Made by a program: the position numbers and the translations under genes
Part shown: positions 1 to 4,778 of the stretch, piece after piece
How positions within the stretch are numbered: the stretch's first letter is position 1
Layout: each line of letters begins with the position of its first letter
Source: Gammaproteobacteria bacterium RIFCSPLOWO2_02_FULL_56_15
GTDB taxonomy: Bacteria > Pseudomonadota > Gammaproteobacteria > Eutrophobiales > Eutrophobiaceae
Length of the DNA stretch: 6,668 nucleotides
NCBI GenBank assembly: GCA_001801825.1
Contig: MGYR01000166.1
Span: 15,526 to 22,193 of the forward strand
Reading direction: 5' to 3'
Notes under the pieces: generated by a model
What the model was told of the DNA's origin: nothing
What the model saw: the letters and a program-made list of their open reading frames with translations, nothing else
Databases searched by the model: none

Positions 1-1181
1 AAGTCCGCCTGAACGGCAACTTCAACGATATCGTGGACTGGACCCTGGGCGGATACTACCTGGATCAGGAAGGCCTGTATGAAGCCCGCGTCGACCTCAA
101 CTATGCGAATCTCGATTTCGTCCATGGACCGGACGAGACGCCCTCTTCCTCGACGGCGGTGTTCGGCCATGCCACCTGGCATGTCAACGATCGTTTGAAC
201 CTGTTCGCGGGCCTGCGCTATTCCGATGAGGAAAAGGACTACACTCATCACCGCAGAAATCCGAATCTCAGCACGATTGGGACACCGCCCTCGCCCAACT
301 TTCAGGTCGGTCCACTGAACCTTGCGCAGGACCATTTTGCCGACGACCGGATCGACTACCGGGCGGGCGTGGATTACGCCTGGACGGATGACTTCATGAC
401 CTATTTCCAGGTCTCCACGGGCTACAAGGGCGGCGGCGTGAACCCGCGCCCCTTCTTCCTCGAGCAGATGAAACCCTTCGGCCCGGAAGAACTGACCACC
501 TTCGAAATCGGCTTCAAGTCCACGCTGCTGGATAATCGCATGCGCCTCAACGGCGCCGGGTTCTTCAACGACTATACCGACATCCAGCTGAACCTGAGCG
601 CCTGCGAGCGCCCTGCCGGTCCGCCCTTCAACGGGGTACCCGGCGCCCCCTGCGCCGCGCCGCGTAACGTCGGCGACGCCGATGTCTGGGGCGCGGAGCT
701 CGAGATGGAATACTATCCCATCGAGGCCATTGCGTTAGACGCCTCCATCAGTTGGCTCGATTTTGAATACACCCGCGTGGATACCGGCGCCCTGACCGGT
801 AGTCCGATTGCGCCTCTGGACATGGTCGCCCCCTTCACCCCGGAGATCAAATGGAGCATCGGCGCGCAGTACACCTTCGCCCCGACCGCCTATGGCACGT
901 TCTCGGCCCGGATCAACGCCAACTACCAGGACAAGATCTACTCCTCGCCGACCAACGATGACACCTACAACCTCATCGAGGATTACACCCTGGTCAATGC
1001 CCGTCTCACCTGGAACTCGCCAGATGAAGATTGGCAGGCGGCGCTGGAATTCAATAACATCACCGATGAGTTGTACTATCTGAACCTGTTCGATCAGCAT
1101 CAGACGACGAGCGTGGGTCAGGTCATAGCGAACCCCGGACTCCCCTTCACCTGGGGTATCAGCATCAAGCGCTACTTCTAG
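1..1181 (+). CDS. TonB-dependent outer-membrane receptor, C-terminal part (5' end outside window)
   Basis: The frame is open from the left edge (first whole codon at position 3) to a TAG at 1179-1181, giving about 392 residues. An in-frame GTG at 33 is not the real start, because receptor-like sequence (VRLNGNFNDI) continues upstream of it. The visible part is the later half of the beta-barrel. It alternates aromatic strands with Asp/Asn/Gly/Pro-rich turns, and includes GGYYLDQEG, LFAGLRYSDEEKD, STGYKGGGVNPR, and VWGAELEMEY after a GDAD turn. It ends in KRYF with a terminal Phe, the usual outer-membrane barrel insertion signal. The family takes up scarce ligands such as iron chelates, cobalamin or glycans across the outer membrane, powered by TonB-ExbBD. 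These receptors usually run to 700-800 residues, so the plug, TonB box and signal peptide should lie upstream. The substrate cannot be told from this half. The only two cysteines visible sit in one predicted surface loop (codons at 603 and 651). The next gene is convergent, so it gives no operon clue. Confidence 0.93.
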   Translation, partial: VRLNGNFNDIVDWTLGGYYLDQEGLYEARVDLNYANLDFVHGPDETPSSSTAVFGHATWHVNDRLNLFAGLRYSDEEKDYTHHRRNPNLSTIGTPPSPNFQVGPLNLAQDHFADDRIDYRAGVDYAWTDDFMTYFQVSTGYKGGGVNPRPFFLEQMKPFGPEELTTFEIGFKSTLLDNRMRLNGAGFFNDYTDIQLNLSACERPAGPPFNGVPGAPCAAPRNVGDADVWGAELEMEYYPIEAIALDASISWLDFEYTRVDTGALTGSPIAPLDMVAPFTPEIKWSIGAQYTFAPTAYGTFSARINANYQDKIYSSPTNDDTYNLIEDYTLVNARLTWNSPDEDWQAALEFNNITDELYYLNLFDQHQTTSVGQVIANPGLPFTWGISIKRYF

Positions 1182-1207
1182 CAGCACTACCAGGGGTATA
1201 CAAATCG

Positions 1208-1238
1208 CAGGGCGCACGCAGGTGCGCCCTGTTTATTT
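1208..1238 (+). terminator. Intrinsic terminator of the TonB receptor gene, possibly bidirectional
   Basis: A perfect 10-bp stem, CAGGGCGCAC (1208-1217) with GTGCGCCCTG (1222-1231), closes a 4-nt GCAG loop and is followed by TTTATTT (1232-1238). It starts 27 nt after the receptor stop codon. Read on the minus strand, the same stem is preceded by AAATAAA and followed by CGATTTGTATAC, a weaker T-rich tail. It could therefore also end transcription of the convergent PLP-enzyme gene, whose stop is at 1259-1261. Confidence 0.88.
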
Positions 1239-1258
1239 CGGGTTGCCGCCGCGGCTGG

Positions 1259-2410
1259 CTACGGACGCAATGCCTGCTCGAAATCCGCGATCAGATCGCC
1301 GGTGTTTTCGATACCTACTGAAACCCTGATCAGACCATCCGCGATGCCAAGCCTCTGGCGTTCAGCGGGTGATAATCCGGCATGCGAGGTAATGGCCGGC
1401 CGCGTGATCAGCGTCTCCACACCACCAAGGCTGGGCGCGACGATGGGCAGGGTCAGGCGTTCGAGCAACTTTTGCGCAGCCGTGGCTTCGCCTTTGACCT
1501 CAAAGCTCAACATAGCGCTGTAACCGTCGAGCAACTCGCTTGCACGCTGATGGGCCGGATGGTTTTCAAGTCCCGGGTAGTTGACGCTTTTAACGGACGG
1601 ATGCTGCTCAAGGAAGGAGGCAAGTTTCATCGCAGTATCACTTTGGTAGCGCATGCGAACCGCCAGGGTTTTGATGCCCCGATGGAGCAGGAAACACGCA
1701 TGGGGATCCAGCGCACCCCCCAGGTGGTCGAGTTTATGCTTTATCCCCTCCACCAAATCGGCCCGCCCGATGACCGCGCCGGCAACAAGGTCATCGTGGC
1801 CGTTCAGATATTTGGTACAACTGTGTAAGGTCAGATCGAAACCCCACTCTGAAGGCCGAAAATTAATCGGGCTGGCGAAGGTATTATCGATCATCGAGAC
1901 CAGGCCACGCTCTCCGGCAAAGGCCACTACCGCCTTGAGATCCGCTATCTGCAACAAGGGATTGGAGAGGGTCTCCACATAGATCGCCTTGGTGCCGGGG
2001 CGTAACTGGGCCGGCCAACTTGCCGGATCATCGCCGTCGATGAAGTCAACGGCGATACCCAGCTTCGGCAGGTCCTTGGTGATAAAGTCGTGCGTACCGC
2101 CATACAGACAATTTTGTGCGAGCAGGTGATCGCCGCAGGACAGCACCGTCAACAACGCCGTTGAGATCGCTGCCATGCCGCTGGCCGTCACCAACGCCGC
2201 CTCGGCATTCTCCAGTGCCGCCAGTTTCTCATGCAGCGCGAGATGATTCGGCGTGTTGTTCAGGCGTATGTATCTCAGGTCATGATAGCCTGTATCACCT
2301 TGATTGAGATAGGTGGAAGACTGAAAGATCGGCATAGCCACGGCGCCGCCGATGCGCGGTTCCCCGGCGTGAATGAGCTTGGTCTCTATAGCGCTTGTGT
2401 GCCTGACCAT
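1259..2410 (-). CDS. PLP-dependent Cys/Met metabolism (trans-sulfuration) enzyme, cystathionine gamma-synthase-like
   Basis: This 383-residue protein is the usual length for the Cys/Met-metabolism PLP enzymes (fold type I). Visible landmarks are YGGT (Tyr103, expected to stack on the cofactor), MIDNTFASP with Asp175 (expected to pair with the pyridine nitrogen), and SCTKYLNGH with Lys200 as the Schiff-base lysine. Further on are SLGGVETLITRPA (327-339) and LIRVSVGIE (360-368), whose Arg362 is the expected substrate-carboxylate contact. Family members make or cleave cystathionine, or release thiols, using cysteine and activated homoserine, in the cytosol. The N-terminal phosphate-contact segment reads YIRLNNTPN (47-55) where most members have a YxRxxNPT-like motif. 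Tyr47 and Arg49 are kept, but the rest marks a divergent subfamily. I therefore cannot choose between gamma-synthase, gamma-lyase, beta-lyase and O-acylhomoserine sulfhydrylase. The start at 2410 is supported by GGAGG nine bases upstream. The gene is divergent from the CBS-domain gene and convergent with the TonB receptor. No other methionine-pathway gene lies in the window. Confidence 0.92.
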   Translation of the reverse strand: MVRHTSAIETKLIHAGEPRIGGAVAMPIFQSSTYLNQGDTGYHDLRYIRLNNTPNHLALHEKLAALENAEAALVTASGMAAISTALLTVLSCGDHLLAQNCLYGGTHDFITKDLPKLGIAVDFIDGDDPASWPAQLRPGTKAIYVETLSNPLLQIADLKAVVAFAGERGLVSMIDNTFASPINFRPSEWGFDLTLHSCTKYLNGHDDLVAGAVIGRADLVEGIKHKLDHLGGALDPHACFLLHRGIKTLAVRMRYQSDTAMKLASFLEQHPSVKSVNYPGLENHPAHQRASELLDGYSAMLSFEVKGEATAAQKLLERLTLPIVAPSLGGVETLITRPAITSHAGLSPAERQRLGIADGLIRVSVGIENTGDLIADFEQALRP

Positions 2411-2419
2411 TTTTCGGTT

Positions 2420-2424
2420 CCTCC
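2420..2424 (-). promoter_or_regulatory. Ribosome-binding site of the PLP-enzyme gene
   Basis: On the minus strand, GGAGG is followed by nine bases (AACCGAAAA) and then the ATG at 2410. This is a strong Shine-Dalgarno match and fixes the start of the 383-residue protein. Confidence 0.85.
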
Positions 2425-2556
2425 GTTCGGAAATGACAACATGGATAGGATTCCTGGTCGCGGGGCTGACGCAACAGAAACCGGATTGATTTGACCGACA
2501 ACATTCCCAACCAAGCTGCCTTGATTGCGGTTTTTCTGTGTCTCAAACTTAATGTG

Positions 2557-2562
2557 ATTATA
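2557..2562 (-). promoter_or_regulatory. Candidate -10 element (TATAAT) for the PLP-enzyme gene
   Basis: On the minus strand these six bases read TATAAT, a perfect sigma-70 -10 hexamer in an AT-rich patch of a GC-rich region. Transcription would begin near 2550 and leave an untranslated leader of about 140 nt. No good -35 sits 16-18 bases upstream: the 17-bp position (2580-2585) reads ATCAGA. Use may therefore depend on an activator. The predicted -35 area overlaps the inverted repeat at 2574-2586. Confidence 0.45.
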
Positions 2563-2564
2563 CT
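2559..2564 (+). promoter_or_regulatory. Candidate -10 element (TATACT) for the CBS-domain gene
   Basis: The plus strand reads TATACT, a 5/6 match to the -10 consensus, about 85 bases before the CBS-gene ATG. The expected -35 positions (CTGTGT or TCTGTG) match poorly. It shares four bases with the minus-strand TATAAT, so if both are real the two polymerases would compete for the same DNA. Confidence 0.3.
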
Positions 2565-2573
2565 CTGTATCAA

Positions 2574-2586
2574 GATCAGTCTGATC
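2574..2586. promoter_or_regulatory. Inverted repeat GATCAG-T-CTGATC, candidate operator
   Basis: A perfect 6+1+6 palindrome lies in the divergent intergenic region. Its right half extends into CTGATCAG (2581-2588), itself palindromic, so GATCAG also occurs as a direct repeat at 2574 and 2583. It starts 12 bases beyond the minus-strand TATAAT, over that promoter's -35 zone, and just downstream of the plus-strand -10. That placement would suit a dimeric regulator acting on both genes. It holds two GATC sites, which would be methylated if the organism has a Dam enzyme. No regulator gene is visible nearby, so operator function is inference. Confidence 0.35.
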
Positions 2587-2635
2587 AGCCCCGGACGCAT
2601 CGCCAGAACCGACCCGTTGTCGCATCATATTGATT

Positions 2636-2641
2636 AAGGAG
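2636..2641 (+). promoter_or_regulatory. Ribosome-binding site of the CBS-domain gene
   Basis: AAGGAG is followed by eight bases (CGCGGATC) and the ATG at 2650. This is near-ideal sequence and spacing and decides the start. Confidence 0.85.
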
Positions 2642-2649
2642 CGCGGATC

Positions 2650-3252
2650 ATGAAACACCAGATAACGACCATACCCCTGATCACGGCAACAGCGGGTTTG
2701 CCCGTCGCCCAGCCGGATTCCGCGGCAGAACGGATCAGCGAGAACGACCCGGCCGAGCGCGTCATGCTCGACTTCACTCAGGTGTACCCGGTAACTATCG
2801 AGGCATTCGTAGGGATTGATCAGGAACGCCGCAGGATGCAGGATCACGGCGTGCGCTATCTGCTGGTCACCGACCGGGACGACCATATCGCCGGTGTCAT
2901 CAATGCCTATCGCATACAGGGTGAGAAACCCATGCAATACGCCCAGAGACAAGGGATCAGTTACCAGGACATCCATGTGGACATGATGATGCAGGCACTG
3001 GATCAGGTCCCCGCTGTGGATTACAACTTCGTCAGGCAATCCCTGGTCCGGCACGTCATCAGCACCATACAGGAACTGGAATATCCCTATGCACTGGTGA
3101 TCGAAACCGATGCAAAGACCGGTAGAAAGCGGATCCGGGGGATTCTTACCTCGTCCTATATCAGCCGGGTGCTGGGCAGGAGCGTCTTTGCCCCACTGCA
3201 TGCCGCAGGTTCCCTGGCGGATATGCAGCATGAACTGGAACATGCCGGTTGA
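2650..3252 (+). CDS. Stand-alone CBS-domain-pair protein, function unknown
   Basis: The product has 200 residues and no signal peptide or membrane segment, so it should be cytosolic. After a nondescript N-terminus (1-35), a first CBS domain spans roughly 36-92, with DFTQVYPVTI, GVRYLLVTD and IAGVINAYRIQG as its strand-helix-strand landmarks. A linker with an MMMQALDQVPAVDYN segment leads to a second CBS-like domain at about 125-178, containing YALVIETD, RIRGILTSSYISRVLG. Paired CBS domains (Bateman modules) usually bind adenosine-containing ligands such as AMP, ATP or S-adenosylmethionine and control an attached or partner protein. No effector domain is fused here, so any target must be a separate protein. 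The ligand cannot be read from the sequence. The start is set by AAGGAG eight bases upstream. The gene is divergent from the PLP-enzyme gene and ends 26 bp from the convergent methyltransferase gene. CBS here names the domain, not a cystathionine beta-synthase enzyme. Confidence 0.85.
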   Translation: MKHQITTIPLITATAGLPVAQPDSAAERISENDPAERVMLDFTQVYPVTIEAFVGIDQERRRMQDHGVRYLLVTDRDDHIAGVINAYRIQGEKPMQYAQRQGISYQDIHVDMMMQALDQVPAVDYNFVRQSLVRHVISTIQELEYPYALVIETDAKTGRKRIRGILTSSYISRVLGRSVFAPLHAAGSLADMQHELEHAG

Positions 3253-3278
3253 TGGGGCCCCCGCCCCGGAGCGAATGT

Positions 3279-4007
3279 TTAATGGTCGCCGGTCAGGGGG
3301 ACAAATCCCACCGGCAGCACCGGCTTGGTGTGGAGTCGACCACTCCGGTCCTTTTCCACCACTTGCAGTGACTGGACATCATACCGGCCACCCACCGGGA
3401 TGATCAGGCGTCCGCCCGGAGCAAGTTGTTCCAGCAGGGGTTCCGGGATCTTCTCGGGCGCGGCAGTAACCAGTATGGCGTCAAAGGGTCCCTGTTCGGG
3501 CCAGCCATGATATCCATCGCCGATTCTGACTGTGACGTTGTTGTAACCAAGTCTTTGCAGTAGTTTCGCAGCATTGCGCCCCAACTCCTCGATGATCTCG
3601 ATGGTGTAAACCTGCCCGGCGAGTTCCGCGAGCACGGCGGCCTGGTAACCGGATCCGGTACCCACCTCCAGCACTACGGAATCCCGATTCACACCGGCGA
3701 GATCGGTCATGAGCGCGACGATATAGGGTTGGGAGATGGTCTGCCCACTGCCGATGGGAAGCGGCCGGTTTTCATAGGCATAGGTGCGTCTTTCCTCCGG
3801 GATAAACTCGTGTCGGGGCACCCGGGCCATCGCGGCCATGACCTCCGGGGCCAGGGACGCCCTGCCGGTATAGTCACGAGTGTCCGCCACCATCCGTTCG
3901 ATGGCCAGAATCATTTCCTGTCGCTGGAGACTATATGTATCCTCCGCATGCAAAGACTGTATCATCGGAAGCATCAGAAAGACTCCTGTCAGCATCCACT
4001 TATTCAT
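3279..4007 (-). CDS. pcm: Protein-L-isoaspartate O-methyltransferase with predicted signal peptide
   Basis: This enzyme class uses S-adenosylmethionine to methylate L-isoaspartyl residues formed by ageing of Asp and Asn, starting their repair. Counting from the ATG at 4007 (242 residues), landmarks are EFIPEERRTYAYENRPLPIG (67-86), GSGQTISQP (86-94), the SAM-binding motif VLEVGTGSGYQ (112-122), the acidic strand end IEII (136-139), PFDAILVTAAPEKIPEPLL (174-192), LAPGGRLIIPVGG (195-207) and FVPLTGDH at the end. E. coli Pcm has 208 residues. The extra N-terminus looks like a signal peptide: MNKW, a hydrophobic core LTGVFLMLPMI, then QSLHA before EDTY, with likely cleavage after Ala21. The frame reaches an upstream ATG at 4052, which adds 15 polar residues and has only a weak ribosome site. 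An AGGAAA at 4024-4029 sits 10 bases before a GTG at 4013 and 16 before the ATG at 4007. Starts at 4013 or 4007 both keep the signal peptide intact. The gene follows nfi at 78 bp, not surE as in E. coli. Confidence 0.88.
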   Translation of the reverse strand: MNKWMLTGVFLMLPMIQSLHAEDTYSLQRQEMILAIERMVADTRDYTGRASLAPEVMAAMARVPRHEFIPEERRTYAYENRPLPIGSGQTISQPYIVALMTDLAGVNRDSVVLEVGTGSGYQAAVLAELAGQVYTIEIIEELGRNAAKLLQRLGYNNVTVRIGDGYHGWPEQGPFDAILVTAAPEKIPEPLLEQLAPGGRLIIPVGGRYDVQSLQVVEKDRSGRLHTKPVLPVGFVPLTGDH

Positions 4008-4035
4008 ATACACATTTCGCTGGTTTCCTGAATTA

Positions 4036-4044
4036 AGGATAGCA
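4036..4044 (-). promoter_or_regulatory. Possible internal extended -10 promoter for pcm
   Basis: The minus strand reads TGCTATCCT, an extended -10 pattern (TGn plus TATCCT). No convincing -35 precedes it. Transcription would start near 4029, inside the longer reading frame from 4052. If it is real, it favours translation from 4013 or 4007 and lets pcm be expressed apart from parE-nfi. Confidence 0.22.
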
Positions 4045-4085
4045 AAACTCATAGCAGAATAAACACGCCTGCCGGGATCCTGTTG

Positions 4086-4769
4086 TTAAGCGGCTCTTTC
4101 CTGTCTGCACGACGCATAGCGATGCGCCAGCCGGGTCGTCTCCGGCAACCGGTAGCGGGTCGTACAGGCCAGCACATAATGGATGGCTCTCTCCAGTGAG
4201 ATACGATGCCCCACCGAGACATACACTGGTTTCACTCCGGTGCGGGTTCGCAATACTGCGCCGATGACCTCGTCCCCATCCAAAAGTGGCGTCCATGCGC
4301 CTTTGCTATCCGCCACCGGCGTATGACTGCCTGTCAGACGGGTTTTGCCGACGCCGATCGCGGGCAGTCCCAGCAGCAAGCCGAGGTGGCAGGCCAGCCC
4401 GAAGCGGCGCGGATGCGCAAGCCCCTGTCCGTCGCATAACAACAGGTCCGGACTTCGCTGGAGCCGATCCATGGCCGCCAGGATGGCAGGAATTTCCCGA
4501 AAGGATAACAGTCCGGGGACATAGGGGAATCGGGTCGGAACCCTCGCTGTGACGGTTTCCTCCAGGCTGAGCGAGGGAAAATCGAGGATGACGACCGCCG
4601 CCCGGGTCGTCCGGCCCTGATCCTCAAATCCCACATCAATACCGGCTACACGGGCAGGTGTACGGACTCGATCAGCTACACGAATATACCGCCGCAAGCG
4701 ATTCTGGATGGCAATCGCCTCCCGTGGAGTGACATCCCATGCATGCAGTAGCTTGTGGTTGTGGTCCAT
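4086..4769 (-). CDS. nfi: Endonuclease V (deoxyinosine 3' endonuclease)
   Basis: Endonuclease V nicks DNA at the second phosphodiester bond 3' of deoxyinosine, the product of adenine deamination, and so starts its removal. The 227-residue length is normal for the family. The catalytic acids line up with the Thermotoga maritima enzyme at a constant +3 for most positions: Asp45 in VAGIDVGF, Glu92 in LLSFRE and Asp113 in LCDGQGLAHP. Also present are Tyr83 in the PYVPGLLSF wedge, His119, Lys142 in GVGKTRLTG, PVYVSVGHRISLE (181-193), and the closing RLPETTRLAH (207-216). All expected catalytic residues are there, so it should be active. The ATG at 4769 has GAGG five bases upstream, and that site overlaps the parE stop codon. 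Only 7 bp separate the two reading frames, which points to co-transcription and probably translational coupling with parE. The pcm gene follows downstream. Confidence 0.95.
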   Translation of the reverse strand: MDHNHKLLHAWDVTPREAIAIQNRLRRYIRVADRVRTPARVAGIDVGFEDQGRTTRAAVVILDFPSLSLEETVTARVPTRFPYVPGLLSFREIPAILAAMDRLQRSPDLLLCDGQGLAHPRRFGLACHLGLLLGLPAIGVGKTRLTGSHTPVADSKGAWTPLLDGDEVIGAVLRTRTGVKPVYVSVGHRISLERAIHYVLACTTRYRLPETTRLAHRYASCRQERAA

Positions 4770-4774
4770 TCGGG

Positions 4775-4778
4775 CCTC
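4775..4778 (-). promoter_or_regulatory. nfi ribosome-binding site overlapping the parE stop codon
   Basis: The minus strand reads GAGG here, five bases before the nfi ATG at 4769. Its first two bases belong to the parE TGA (4779-4777). Ribosomes ending parE would sit directly on the nfi initiation site, the usual arrangement for translational coupling. Confidence 0.65.

Noticed and set aside
735..1217. 160-codon minus-strand frame opposite the TonB receptor
   Set aside because: It is antisense to conserved barrel sequence, starts inside the terminator hairpin and has no family features.
2435..2504. Direct repeat GACAACAT at 2435-2442 and 2497-2504
   Set aside because: An 8-base repeat within 240 bases is likely by chance, and its spacing relative to the promoter suggests no role.
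2386..3243. 285-codon open frame on the minus strand
   Set aside because: It covers the CBS gene in antisense, the divergent promoter region and the first codons of the PLP-enzyme gene. Its translation has no family pattern, while the plus-strand CBS product does.
2650..3252. Reading the CBS protein as the cystathionine beta-synthase partner of the neighbouring trans-sulfuration enzyme
   Set aside because: The protein has only the regulatory CBS domains and no PLP-binding synthase domain. The shared name is a coincidence.
3254..3267. GGGGC-CCCC-GCCCC hairpin between the convergent CBS and pcm genes
   Set aside because: It has only a 5-bp stem and no T-tract on either strand. It may slow polymerase, but it does not meet the pattern of an intrinsic terminator.
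4008..4052. Upstream ATG at 4052 as the pcm start
   Set aside because: It would put 15 polar residues ahead of a good signal peptide, and its best ribosome-site match (GGCAGG) is 15 bases away. It is kept as an alternative only.
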